This document shows, piece by piece, positions 37,480 to 48,488 of a DNA stretch of 64,000 nucleotides. The notes under the pieces are model-generated. The model did no database searches, was not told the origin of the DNA, and saw nothing but the letters and a program-made list of their open reading frames with translations. Position numbers and translations under genes: made by a program. The DNA is from Maylandia zebra (Eukaryota; Chordata; Actinopteri; Cichliformes; Cichlidae): positions 16,682,840 through 16,746,839 of the forward strand of contig NC_135183.1 in assembly GCF_041146795.1 (NCBI RefSeq), written 5' to 3'. Positions within the stretch are counted from its first letter, which is position 1. The number at the start of each line of letters is the position of its first letter.

Positions 37480-38200
37480 CAACCCCAGTTCCAAACAGCT
37501 GGGATGCTGTCTGTTTGTATTTCTGTCTAAATCATAAATACAAACAGAATGTGATGGTTTTCAAACCTCATGAGCTCATTTTATTCACAACACAGAAACA
37601 TCACACGTTTAAACTGAGAAAAGGAACCATTTTAATTAAAATATTAGCTTGTGTAGAATCTCATGGCAGCGACATGGCAGTGAAGTAGGACGGGACTATG
37701 TTTCCTCTCTAACATCAGTCTGTGATGGTTTGTCAGCTGAGGAGAGCACCTCTTCTGGTCTGATGGAGCCTTTCCAGATGTGCCAGCTGCCAGCCTCATA
37801 GGCACTGATGATGGAGCCATGATGGTGCACACATGAACCTGCATGTGTGGAAGGCACGGTGAACTGAGTTGCACAAGGAGATTTCTCCAGATGATCTGAA
37901 TCTTGTGATGTTGTCATGTAGTGTTGTTGAGGATGTTCACAGTGAGAAACATTATTCTGAAAATGTTCCATAGATTTTTTTCGTACATGTGTGAACCTCT
38001 GCCTCTCCAAAACGCCCTTTAGACCGAGTCGTGTTACAGACCTGCTGCCAACTAACCTGATTAGTTACGCAATGTTCCTCCAGCATTTTTCAGTATCCAC
38101 CTTTTTCAGTTTAAACATTTATTTAATGTTTAAATATGTTTTCTATGTTCTGGAGTGAATACAAATTGAGTTTGAGATTTGCAAATAATTTTACGGTTTC
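37480..38200. mobile_element. Kolobok-like DNA transposon remnant
   Basis: The left end CAACCCCAGTTCCAAACAGC followed by TGGGATGCTGT is typical of fish Kolobok elements, whose ends read CAACCCCAATTCCAAAAAAG. Near the right edge, GAGATTTGCAAATAATTTT matches the corresponding subterminal part, but the final inverted end is missing. The interior has no intact transposase. Confidence 0.55.
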
Positions 38201-39287
38201 TTTAGGTTCAGTTTGAAGCATCAACTCTAATTTGCACAGATAATAAGTTCATGTATGTGATGCTGATGGTTTCTGCAGACAGAAGCTGAGTGACTGATGA
38301 TGTGCATGAGAGAACATAAAAGCTTTGCTCAGTAGAAGATGTGTTGTATGAATCTGATAATATTTATTCTTCAGAGATCTTCTGCAGGCTTCAGGCTGCA
38401 GACAGAAACATGATTCAGCTGCTTCTCTGTAACTTTCCAACATGGTGTTTCTCTCTGACTCCCAGTGGGGTAAACAAAGGTCTCCAGCACAACCAGAAAA
38501 CTCATTTGTTGATGCTGGGAGGAAGTAAAGCCTGGACAGCTTCCTGCTCTCTGTGTCTTCCTCTCTTTTCTCCTGTGGGTTGTGCACAAACTCAGATTTC
38601 AAAATTAGAACAAACTACTGTCACCACACTGATGTGTGAGTGACCTTCTGCAGCAGCCGGCCCTCTTACTTCAGAAGTGCCCTGCTTCCTCTCAGAGATA
38701 CTCTGGATTTCTCTCTGAACACTCACAGCTGTAAACACACCCACATCCACAGTTGCTCTCTGTAAACACCTCTGCAAATATGCAACGAATACGTTCACCA
38801 CACGGTGGCAGCGTCTTACCAGAAAGGTTCAGTGTGATGACCAGCATTACATTCTGGTCTGTAGATCTGAAATGACTGCAGACTTCTAAAGTTTCTGTGT
38901 TAGTTTTTAAAGCTGCAGTCTGAGCGCTTTCAACTGCTAAAATTAATCAGGTATGTATTCCAGGAACATCATGTCTGTACAGATGTTCATCTAACACTAA
39001 TATAACAATAATGTTAGCGTGCCTCAGGGCAGGCTGGAGGCTTCCAGAGTCACAGCACAGTCATGTGGTTAAGTGTGGGATTACATGAGTGCTGCCCACG
39101 CCTATTAACATACATAAAGTCAACCATTTCTTTACATTCTGTTAATTTTACAAAGTTTTAAACTCTTTAGAAAGTAAAAGTTCTTCATGAAAACACTGAA
39201 GTCCTGCATTTAAAACCCAGGTCACTGCTGTCCTCCAGCTACACTCTGAAGACGGTTTGTCTGTGGATGGATGGATAAAGTGCTCAC
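38201..39287. other. Intergenic, no gene recognised
   Basis: Short ORFs on both strands show no family resemblance. No downstream KCND2 exon was found here, although it would be expected on the minus strand if the relic at 39288-39426 belonged to a live gene. Confidence 0.4.
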
Positions 39288-39426
39288 CCTTTGTGGTCGT
39301 TTCTTCTCGGCTCGCTGGTTCTGGTGGTAGATTCGGCTAAATTTGACAGGGACCGGCGTGCCACTTAGAGAGCAGATGGAGCTGAAGATCTTCCCCATAA
39401 TGGTCTTTGGTACCATGTCGCCATAT
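39288..39426 (-). pseudogene. kcnd2: Orphan exon of a Kv4-type potassium channel (KCND2 exon 2) with deleted S6 segment
   Basis: Read on the minus strand, CAG precedes the exon and GTGAGC follows it, so both splice sites are intact. It starts one base into a Gly codon, as KCND2 exon 2 does, and encodes 46 residues: [20 protein letters not shown] at the end of the pore filter and the start of S6, later [18 protein letters not shown] after S6. The vertebrate Kv4.2 exon encodes 54 residues; here eight are missing in frame around a retained PVPV, so most of the S6 gate helix is gone. No other Kv4 exon was found in the window. KCND2 is the neighbour of TSPAN12 in human, so this looks like the remnant of the ancestral gene, perhaps a lost duplicate. 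A live gene with remote exons and an odd exon 2 is less likely. Confidence 0.8.
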
Positions 39427-39674
39427 CTGAGAGAGCAGAGAGCCAGAGGTCAGCCTGGCTGTGATATATGTGCTGATATAACATGGAGAAAAAAGAGCAG
39501 ACAGAACAGTCTGCGATTCGTGTTCTTTAGTGAATCGTCCACACAGAGCTACAAAGTTTAGTTCGAGTGTGTTTCACTATCAAACATGTTACTTTATACC
39601 ACACACACTAATGTTGGAGCATTTCTCATGTGGACCCACTTTATAAACAAGTTCGAATCCTTTGGTTCTGACTC

Positions 39675-39790
39675 TGGGTGGCGTGGTGGTGCAGCGGTAA
39701 GCACTGTCCCTTCACAGTAAGAAGGTCCTGGTTTGAATCCAACGGTTGGTTGGTTTTTGTCTCAAGTCTCTGTTGGTTCTCTCCAGCAAG
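39675..39790 (+). mobile_element. tRNA-derived SINE fragment
   Basis: GGCGTGGTGGTGCAGCGGTA resembles an A box, and GGTTTGAATCC about 45 bases later a B box, the usual RNA polymerase III promoter layout of tRNA-derived fish SINEs. The 3' part merges into a LINE fragment. Confidence 0.6.
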
Positions 39791-39800
39791 CATTTATCAT

Positions 39801-39912
39801 TTCTAGGCTGGACTACTGAAATTTGTTATTATCAGGATGTCCAAGTTAATCCAAAATACTGCAGCAAGAGTACTGACAGGTACTAGAAAGAGAGAGCATT
39901 CCTGTACAGAGG
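39801..39912 (+). mobile_element. Short LINE ORF fragment (RT C-terminal region)
   Basis: Translation gives SRLDY, a stop, NLLLSGC and then, after a one-base frameshift, KLIQNTAARVLTGTRKREH. This matches in type the conserved C-terminal motif after the reverse-transcriptase domain of fish LINEs. It is broken by at least a stop and a frameshift. Confidence 0.6.
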
Positions 39913-40870
39913 AACTATGATTAGTTAAACAACCAAGCAAAGACTAAAAACAAACAACAGGTGAGCTCATCACCTCCAGGTGTGTGAAACTGAAGGGAGG
40001 GAGCCAAGGATACGTCCTGCATGTGAAAGACAAGGCCAGGTTAATTCACACACACAAAACTCATTCACATGAGTGATAAGAATATACAGGATGATTGTAT
40101 TGGAGGCTGAAAGATATTTCCTATCTTACCACTAGTGCCTAGCTGTAACCACCTCTTGTATAGGGCCTTTTTCTTTCCCTTTTCCTGTATTCACCACCCC
40201 AAGTAACATGCTGGTCTGCCAAGTGACACCACTGAGTCATATGAATCATCTGTGTAAATCTCATGTGCTTGCTAGAGATTGATACTAAAATCAAACAATG
40301 AAAGGAGTCACTCATGTTGAGGAAACTAAATGTAATTCTAATAATTATAGGAAAATTATAGAAAATGGTTTTATTGGCTAAAGAAATGTAATCAAATGGC
40401 CAGTGAAAGTGAACATGTGTGTAATGTGTGATAAACTGTTATCTACAGCAGTCTTGTTATTGGTAATAGCCACGGGGAGGCCACAAGCAAGTATACTCCT
40501 AGACACTGCTAAGCCCAGATAAACTGTGTTAAAAAAAATACATTAAGAAACAGATTATATCAGATTTATATTTCAAATATGACAAAAATGCTGATTTTAC
40601 AGCAGCAAAATTATTGTATTTCTGCGGTTTAAACATTTAATAAGCTGTGGATAGTCAAATAAATTGAATCATCATAAATACATAAATACATTATTTTATA
40701 TTTATTACTTAATTTTTTTTTATTCTTATTACTTTATATTTATAACACTCGGAATAAATAATAAGGGAAGGACACTGGATCAGCACCATGATGCAAACGT
40801 GCGACCGTAGTTTATACAGTATCTGGAGAAGGTATTAACATGTCACTGTACGTGCGCGGGCGTGTTTTAG
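39913..40870. other. Intergenic, A/T-rich
   Basis: No exon, RNA gene or clear repeat could be identified; 40520-40760 is very A/T-rich. Confidence 0.35.
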
Positions 40871-40994
40871 GGCTAAGGGCCAAAGATCTACAGCTTCATC
40901 CGTGGGACGAAGCAGCTGCAAGTGTTGCGCTTCCTGGGTGTGTGCATCGGCGTGGCTCAGATCATTGCCATGGTGCTCTCTCTCACACTCCTCT
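40871..40994 (+). pseudogene. Second copy of the start of TSPAN12 exon 7
   Basis: The 124 bases match 34133-34256 with about 13 differences (roughly 90% identity), starting exactly at the exon edge after a preserved TTTTAG acceptor. The second codon, Cys203 in TSPAN12, has become TAA. After it the frame stays open through [20 protein letters not shown] and the TM4 helix until the similarity stops in the LTLL segment. About six of the changes are silent and the amino-acid changes are mild (Ser/Thr, Ala/Val, Ser/Cys). The long ORF in another frame over this stretch is a shadow. It may be the remnant of a tandem duplicate of TSPAN12 or of a lost paralogue. Confidence 0.85.
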
Positions 40995-41097
40995 GTGTTT
41001 GTTTGTTTTATGTGTATAGATTTTTTTTACATTTTGTTACATTCTTACCCTACAATGACAAGCCCTTTCTTTTGCCCTACTAATATTCTGGTTTCAG
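40991..41097 (+). repeat. About 100-bp segment repeated at 44771-44869 (copy 1)
   Basis: From CTCTGTGTTTG to CTAATATTCTGGTTTCAG the two stretches are nearly identical apart from small indels. Copy 1 begins precisely where the TSPAN12 exon similarity ends. Its family is not recognised. Confidence 0.75.
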
Positions 41098-42407
41098 TTT
41101 ATTTCCCACAGTTTATTTTAAATCTGTTGCCTTATGGTTCCAAGAGCTGTCACTGCATTTTATTATTATCTCATAACAATTGTTTAATCAGCTGACATTT
41201 CTCCTATGGACTTTCTAATGTCTGCAGGAGCAGAAGCAGCAGGAACCCCTCAACAGCAATTTTGTGGATTTTTTATGACATATATACCTACACTGGACGT
41301 ATACTCATATATACTATGTAATCATATATACTCATATATGCACATTTGTACTGGAGTGTTTTATACATTGGAATAACATGTTAAGCATTTAACACAGATG
41401 TTCAAATCACAAGACCCATATATTTAGGTCAAATATTATCTACAATTATATTAATAAAGTTTGTGCCACTTGTTGTATGAGCACATGCGGACCAATCCTG
41501 TTTGAAAATCTAGTAATCAGGATTAATAAGTAACCTTTGATCGTGTTATGGCCAACGGTGAACTTTGGGTTAATTCAACTTGGCACTGCTAAGTATGCAC
41601 CTGGGACTCTCTCTCTGCACGTCTCCTATAGCCGATATGGTGAACAAATCTGGCCCTGCTGAGGATTCACCTGGGATTCTGTTTTCTCGCTTCAGTTACC
41701 CAAAGTCTAGAAAAACCTTTTCTTATTAAATATAGTAGCCTACTTCTGGCAACAAAAGCCAACAAAACTGTCATGAAGGTTAACCTTTAACTGCAGTTTT
41801 GCAGACTTTTGGACCCACTTTGGCAATACAACTGTCAAAGGGACCCAACTGAAAATGATGGATGACAAGGTGTTCGAATAGAGCTTGGAAAGTTATGGCA
41901 TAGTGCCAGAGAGTTTTGTAACACAAATGTTGGAGATTAAAAAAGGAACAAAGTGCAAGTAGGATTGGCAACAGATTGGAGAAAAGTATTGACAAACATA
42001 TTATATTGATAACTGAGATAATATTGACATTTGTAGAGTTGAGAAAATACTTATTAGTAGAAAATTAAAAGTAAAAAGCAAGGAATGTAAAGTTACCCAG
42101 CAGCTGGAGGAGGGGTTGATATGCCCCAACTAGCTTTTTTTCCTCTCTGTCCATTTTGTGTGTTTCCGCTGGCTCTACACCCCAGAGTTCACTTCACTTT
42201 GCTTGCTATGTGTGTCTTGCTGTATTTGTACTGTTTTTGCTGTTCATATGACACTGTTAAATGAACTTTTCAAGATTATGTTTTTGAGTGATTTGATTTT
42301 AATTGCATCTGAAAAGCAGAACCTCCACAGCATTGGTGGGATAAGGTTATCATACTGGCTTAAGAATTTGCGACTCGACACAATATTGTACCCCATCAGG
42401 TAAAGGT
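41098..42407. other. Intergenic, no gene recognised
   Basis: No P-loop or other N-terminal GIMAP motif was found upstream of the GIMAP fragment, in either strand. Confidence 0.4.
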
Positions 42408-42974
42408 AAAATTCAAGAAGCCTTTGGCCAGGCAGCAGACAAATACAGCATGGTTCTCTTTACTGGTGGGGATCAACTTGAGGACACGTCTATAGAGGAT
42501 TTCTTGGGGGAAAACTTAGACCTGCAGGAACTCGTGGCCAGATGTAATGGCCAGTACCACGTCTTCAATAACAAGAAGAAGGACCAAGCTGAGGTCACCG
42601 AGCTGCTCATGAAGATCGGAAGTATAATTCAGAAGAACGGAGGAAGCCATTATACCAATGAGATGTTCCAAGAGGCTGAGAGAGAAATCGAGGAGGAGAA
42701 ACAACGAGTCCTGAAAGAGAAAGAGGAGCAAATACGCAGAGAAAGAGACGAACTGGAGAAGAAAATCCAGGAAAAGTATGAGAAGGAGATGAAGAAAATC
42801 ACTGAACAATTCCACAATGAGATAGAGAGATCAAACATGATGAGAAGATTAGAGGAACAGCGTCAAAGAGAAGCTGCAGAGAGCCAACGAAGACTATTGG
42901 AAGACCAACTACAAAAGGCCAGACGGAGACCTGAACAGTCTCCTAAAGGACGGAGACGATGTTTAACAATGTGA
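42408..42974 (+). pseudogene. GIMAP (AIG1-type GTPase) gene, 3' half only
   Basis: From 42408 the frame reads KIQEAFGQAADKYSMVLFTG, the late G-domain segment of GIMAP proteins, then an uninterrupted ORF to the stop at 42972-42974 (ATG at 42450 would give 174 residues). After the G-domain remainder (CNGQYHVFNNK, the G5 region) comes a long charged coiled coil rich in Glu, Lys and Arg. The protein ends GRRRCLTM, a CaaX-type farnesylation motif behind a basic patch. The P-loop and switch regions are missing, and an in-frame stop lies about 95 bases upstream of 42408. GIMAPs are immune GTPases at lymphocyte membranes. A 5'-truncated copy is most likely; an unseen upstream exon is the alternative. 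Confidence 0.75.
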
Positions 42975-43471
42975 TTTATGCAGTGAAAGCCACTCTGTGG
43001 TCTTAGTGGAGGAAATAGTGTCAGTCAGTGTCATGACAACTAAATTCACACATTAGAAAACTCTAATCACTGTATTTGAGCCTCATGATATAAAATTAAC
43101 ACTTAACAGGTTCAGCTACTGAAAACTACATGGTTGTCTTTAAGCAGCATAACCACACTGCAAATATTCATACCTGTAGCAAAGTTTCCATTGACTTTTT
43201 ATTTTTATTGAGGTGTTGGTTTGAAAAACACAAATAAACATAAAAAAAGAAAAGTTCAGTTTCACTTTAAGTATTTGATTTAACTGTTTCTGGTTTGACT
43301 TAGGCACTAAAACACCTGTCAGGTCATCACAGACCCATTTTACACCTATGTTCATTAAGGAATTTGAATAAGCTCATAACAGAGAGCTGCACAACCAACA
43401 TGCATGTATGAAGCCAAATTAGACAGGCAACATCCTCTACATTTTCAACTGATAATTAGCAACACGTAATC
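42975..43471. other. Flank of the GIMAP fragment
   Basis: Possibly the old 3' UTR: AATAAA-like sequences occur at about 43226 (CAAATAAAC). Nothing else was recognised. Confidence 0.3.
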
Positions 43472-43673
43472 CAGTGGTGTCCAACTCCAGTCCTCAGGGG
43501 CCGTTGTCCGGCAGGTTTTAGATATCACCCAGGGTCAACACACCTGAATCAAATGATTAGTTAATTGCCAGGTCTCTGGAGAACTTCAAGAGAAGTTGAG
43601 GTAATTTAGCCACTTAAATGAGTTGTGTTAGTTCAAGGACACCTCTAAAACCTGCAGGACACCTGGAGGACAG
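43472..43673. mobile_element. Diverged copy of the 8884-9107 MITE, one end lost
   Basis: It starts CAGTGGTGTCCAACTCCAG and shares with the CPED1-intron copy ACACACCTGAATCAAATGAT, the CTCTGGAGAACTTCAAG core and CTAAAACCTGCAGGACAC. The right inverted end is missing and no duplication is visible. Confidence 0.75.
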
Positions 43674-43900
43674 AATAAGTGATTTGAGCTTAATAAAAAT
43701 AAAATAAAATAAAAGCTAGAAGTGCCACTGTTGGAGTCAAATTGTTAAATGTTGTCATTGTGTTACTTAAATTTATAAGTCTTAGTTCAAGCAGCATGAT
43801 CAAAGACATTCCTTTGTCTCCAGCCAGTTTGTTGGTGGGGGAGGCTGAAGCGTTTTATTAGGGACATCCTATCTGAAAGTTCTGTTTACTTGTGTAGTGA

Positions 43901-44465
43901 GCTTCTGTTACGGTTTGGAGCAGGACTCAAGCGCAGGACTCCGGTTCTGATGTTCACAAGAAGGGTTTATTTACAAGTCACCAGGTGTATATACAAGAAC
44001 GTGCGGGGGGGGGGGGGGGGGGGGGGGGGGTTATATACAGCTGAGTGTGGGGAGAAGGGGTCTCCAGGGAAGTCCAAGGGAAAGCACGCATTCTTCAGAA
44101 AATCCACTCACACGATCACAGGCTCACACTCCGACACTGCCACACGGGAATCACACGGGGAAAAATCCAGGAAGCTCTGTAGACAGGGAGACAGGGTTAA
44201 GAAAGACGCACAGAGGAAAACACTCTTAACTAAACTTGCTGTAGCTTGACTTCACTAACGCGTGGTAGACAACGATCCAGCGACGAACTGCAGTCACCTC
44301 CTCGCTTAAATGCTGCTCCCCTTAATGAGACCCAGGTGTCTCATCTCCCGAGGGCGTGGGCCGAGGGCGTGAACCCACAGTGAGTTCCGCCCCGGCGAGA
44401 GAGAAGAGGAAGAGAGGGAGAGAAACAGAGAGGGCCACGCTGATCCGCCTGGCCGTGACAGCTTC
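43901..44465 (-). mobile_element. Solo LTR of an LTR retrotransposon with 5-bp duplication
   Basis: The 555-bp unit at 43906-44460 begins TGTTACGG and ends CCGTGACA, so the ends are TG...CA with an 8-bp imperfect inverted repeat. GCTTC is repeated exactly at 43901-43905 and 44461-44465, the duplication length typical of LTR elements. On the minus strand an AATAAA (near 43970) precedes a short R-U5-like tail, which sets the orientation. A 26-base G run (44005-44030) lies within it. No gag-pol interior is present, consistent with LTR-LTR recombination. Confidence 0.8.
44005..44030 (+). repeat. (G)26 homopolymer
   Basis: An uninterrupted run of 26 G; length may be affected by sequencing error, and a G-quadruplex is possible. 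Confidence 0.95.
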
Positions 44466-44770
44466 CTGCTTTTATGATCCGTTTGTGGGCAGGAGGTCAC
44501 ACAAACGCACCCCCAAACACACACACGTGCTTACACGTGCTTACACGTGCACACACATACACACATAGTGCCTTGTCTTTTGTAACCATAGGGGGGGTTT
44601 AAAATGGGAGGTGCTTGTGTGTACTGTAACTGTTTTCAATAAAAAGGCGGCAAGCGGAGGTCTGAGTCGGGGTCATTTTGCGGTAGGATTCAGAGTGCTT
44701 TCTGAGACAGTGACCGGGGCCTCCCTTGTAAATAGATCGAGTAAAATAGATCGATAAAATAGATCGATCG
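44466..44770. other. Repeat-derived spacer, possible retroviral-type LTR end
   Basis: CAATAAAAAGGCGGCAAGCG followed by GGTCTGAGTCGGGG resembles the polyadenylation signal and R-U5 of a retroviral-type LTR, but no TG start, no duplication and no coding interior were found. Short ATAGATCGAT repeats close the stretch. Confidence 0.25.
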
Positions 44771-44869
44771 CTCTGTGTGTTTGTTTGTTACAGATTTAGA
44801 TTTTTTTGTTACATTCTTACCCTACAATGACAACCCCTTTCTGTTGCCCTACTAATATTCTGGTTTCAG
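44771..44869 (+). repeat. About 100-bp segment repeated from 40991-41097 (copy 2)
   Basis: It ends in CTAATATTCTGGTTTCAG exactly like copy 1, and the next bases are the broken end of the hAT copy at 44876. The segment therefore marks a rearrangement joint at both places. Confidence 0.75.
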
Positions 44870-44875
44870 AATACT

Positions 44876-46265
44876 TTAACAATTCTGTTTTGCAGTGTTG
44901 GTCAGTAAGTGACTGGCTGCTACCGTATGGGATTAGAACGATGCCACCTTATCCATAGTCCAGCCAATAATGCCATTCACATTCGTATATAAGCAGCTAA
45001 TCAACGTTGCTGACAGGCTATGACAGCATCCTTATGTGCCGACACCGGTGTTTTAGCTAGCAAAGGGGCGTGGCTGATGTGGAGAGAAGCCACGTTAATG
45101 ACAATGTGGACAACCTTTGGAGATGTGAGCAGGACAGACGGAACAATTGGCGGAAAAAGTGTGGACTTTATACCAGTTTTTAAATTGTGTTGATAGGCCA
45201 CGAAAACCAGAGTTATGATAAAAATATCTGCAATGTTTGGTTTTCTTCCTGAGCACTATTGTTGTTTATATTTACTGCGAAGAAATGGTAAAAACGGCGT
45301 TTTATAAGGAAAACGCTCGAAAGCCCTCTCCGCCTGTGAGGAAAGATGAAACCAAAAGAACCCACCCTTTCCTATTGGTGGAAAAATGTACCATGTCGAC
45401 CAATCAAAAATTGATATGGCAACATGGCATTTAGTTGTTTAGGGAGGGGGGAAGTTTTAGGAGTGACGGCAGTTTTGAGATGTGAGAGATTTGCAACGTT
45501 TAGCACAAATCTTGTGTTAGTGTGTAGTGTAGTCAATAGTTTTGTTGTGTGTGTCAGAACAATGAGGCGACTACTGAATGTTACAGGTGTTACAGGAGTG
45601 ATACACCTCCTGTTGTCAGGCCTGCAGGTATCAGGCTGTTCTCCTTTATCTCATAGTGGACAGAAATTATTTTTTGGAGTGGCACAAATATTTCAAATTT
45701 GATGCAGAACAGCTGATTGTTCTGTAAATAGTTTGAAACGTTTATTTTAAAAAATGCCTTGGCTGCATTTTTAGGTAAACAGCTGCAAAAAACTTTGTTT
45801 GCATAACTCAGTTACTTTTTTGAAGAAGTAACTATATAATTATTGCCCAACATTGGTCATTATTTACTGTATTTTGCAGACAGAGAGTTACAGGACTCTC
45901 TCCCAGACCACAGACTCATAATACAAGTCAGAGCTTTATAAAAAAAAAAAGAAAAAAGAAAGTTGTGTTTTCAAAATTGGAGTTAAAGTTATTTTTACTT
46001 CCAATAGTGTTAACATACTACACAGGTCATGAACAAGATTTCTTTTACATTTTCATTGTAAGTGGGCTAAAGCAGTTAATTAAAAGTAGTGTAACATAAA
46101 TGTAAACGCTGTAATTTGATTATTTTAATAAACCATGTAACTTGGATGGATTCGATGCTGGCGTGACCACAGTGCACACGTCTGATGTTGCTCACAGTGC
46201 TTCAAGGGACCGCTCAGGGAGTTTGTGTGTTCGCTCAGACACATGGAAAATTAGAGGGAACATTG
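44876..46265. mobile_element. Second copy of the CAATGTTCC hAT family, inverted, one end missing
   Basis: The right edge TTAGAGGGAACATTG (ending at 46265) is the inverted terminus of the element at 1606. From there inwards about 250 bp matches 1606 to about 1880 in reverse, and 44876 to about 45480 matches about 5925 to 5340 in reverse. The terminus next to 44876 is lost, so the copy cannot be dated by a duplication. Its interior (about 45480-45990) differs from that of the first copy. Confidence 0.85.
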
Positions 46266-48488
46266 CTTGTGTATAATATAAAAGAAGATTGATTTTATTC
46301 ATCAGTAAGATACATAACAAATATTTTCTTTCAATGTTAGCAGCCAAGATAGAGACAGTGTTTGTTATTGCCATTATTGTGTCAACACTACTCTGATTCG
46401 TATAATCCAATTGCTACTAGGCCAACATCAGTTATCCTAATCAAAAATACATTCACTGTATTAAAACTGTCATACTAATGTTACTAATGTTTTGTTTGTT
46501 TTTTTTTATCTATGTGCAACATGATTTTTAGTCTTATTTCTATCACAATATGTAGGAAGTTGGGTAAAATTCTCAAAGGTCATAAAAGGTAAGAAAAAAG
46601 GGAAACACCAAAAACAAAAAATATAGAAATAAAACGTTAATCTGTAGAAGGATAAATCATGGAACATTTTTCATTTTAGGACATCAAATAAAAATGCTTT
46701 AAAAATAATTCAACTATTAAATAATAATTAAAAGTGTGATTTTTGGCTAAGTTACACATAACGTTAGATTCTGAGAAATTTCCCCTGATAGATTTTCTTG
46801 GTATTATTTACCTTCCGTACTTTCAGAAACCTTTTACATATTTCAGTACAAATAAGACCCAAACTCAAACTAAATATTTTAAAAACTTCATCAGCTGATT
46901 AATATTAATAATGATTAATATTGCCAAATACAAGAGCACATCAACATGTTTGATTATTAAATGTAAATGTTACTTACCAGGTCAAATCTGTTACTTTAAT
47001 TCCAAATATTTTAAATTAAAGTAATAGTTAAAGCTTTTTCATTGGCCAATAATAACAAATAATGACTTTTATTAATTTTTTATTTGTATCTCACATAAAT
47101 AAATAAATAATAAATATTTAAATTCTATTGTTGGCAGTAATTGGATACCATTTTAATTCATGAAACACCAGTTTGAAGCGTCTTCACCTGGTTACATGAA
47201 CGAGTGTCTGAAATATTTTCTTACTACCATTTTTACTGTCTGTTATGATTATTCCTTCTCCTCTCTCATATTAGCACCATCGTTGGTTTCCCATAGCAAC
47301 TGGCCTGTTGGTCTTCTCAGCACAGTGGTTGTCATGGTGATATGCTGCGCAAGCAACCCCCATCAGCATTGGACCAATAACCACAGATGGACGACATCAT
47401 TTCCTTTTATAGAGCCAACATGTTGAAGGCCTGGGAGACAGAGATAGCGGGCTGACAGTGAGGACGGTCGATGGGAAACACCGAGGCTGCAGGACGCTGT
47501 AAACAACAACAAACAGCAAACACTGAACCAGCCCTGCCCTGTGTGAGCTCAGGCCCCCATCCCACCAGAAGGGGCGATTCATTGGCCAATTTGAGTCACT
47601 GACTGATTAAAAGGGACCAGAAGAAGGGGGTTAGGGTGTCAATGAATGAATGGGAAAGGGAAAGTTCGTCTTCATGATGCCTGATCATCTCTCAACATAA
47701 GGATCAGTGAATAGGCCTATCTATCTCTACCAGCAACTGTAACAGCCAATATATGAAAATGACAAAAGTAAAGAAGAGGTCAGAGCAACACCTTCCAGTC
47801 ATGTTATGACAGCTAATGTTGCATTGTTTGTCCACCAGAGGGAACTCTGCAACTTACCTGTTGGCAACATTTTTGGAACAAACAGGCAGAACGTGAACAA
47901 ATTTAAAAAATGAGTGCTTACTTTTTAAATATCTGTCTTAAAAAATAGGTCAAGCTCTAGTTGCTCATTTAAAATGTTTTAGTGATCTTTAAAAACGTCT
48001 CACTTTCAGGCACTAAAGATGAATCTGTGAGACATGGATAACGATGGGGGTTTGGATTCAAATAAAAGTGTTGCAACTTCTTGGGACAGACATGAAAAAT
48101 ACTGAAATACATCAGCTTGTATCCATGAACATGAACTAATAAATGATACTTATATGATGTTTTTGTAGTGCAACCCAGTTGCAAACTCTGGAGCTGTGAT
48201 GGACAGGTTGTTAGCCAGCGCCCTCGCTCATCCACACTGCTTTAAACCCCTACAAAACAAAACTTTTGGCTTTATTAGGACAAGAGTGAAAGACTCACAC
48301 CCAAGGTAGCCGAGGGACGTCATACTTTGGATTATTTTATTTATATCATTTTAATCATAAAATTGTTTTTGTTAATGTCTATATTTTTGTCTCTCTTCCT
48401 TGAAGCCTGGGTCCTCTAACAGCCGTTCCTAGGACTGCACTCTTCTGGACAGAGATCTCCAGTGTTGTTTATGGGATCTGAGATTATA
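46266..48488. other. Intergenic, A/T-rich, no gene recognised
   Basis: 46266-47160 is A/T-rich. 47160-48300 has short ORFs on both strands without family resemblance. No splice-compatible exon chain was seen. Confidence 0.35.

Noticed and set aside
40902-41195. 97-codon ORF over the extra TSPAN12 exon
   Set aside because: It is in a different frame from the TSPAN12 reading frame, in which the similarity is clear; a shadow.
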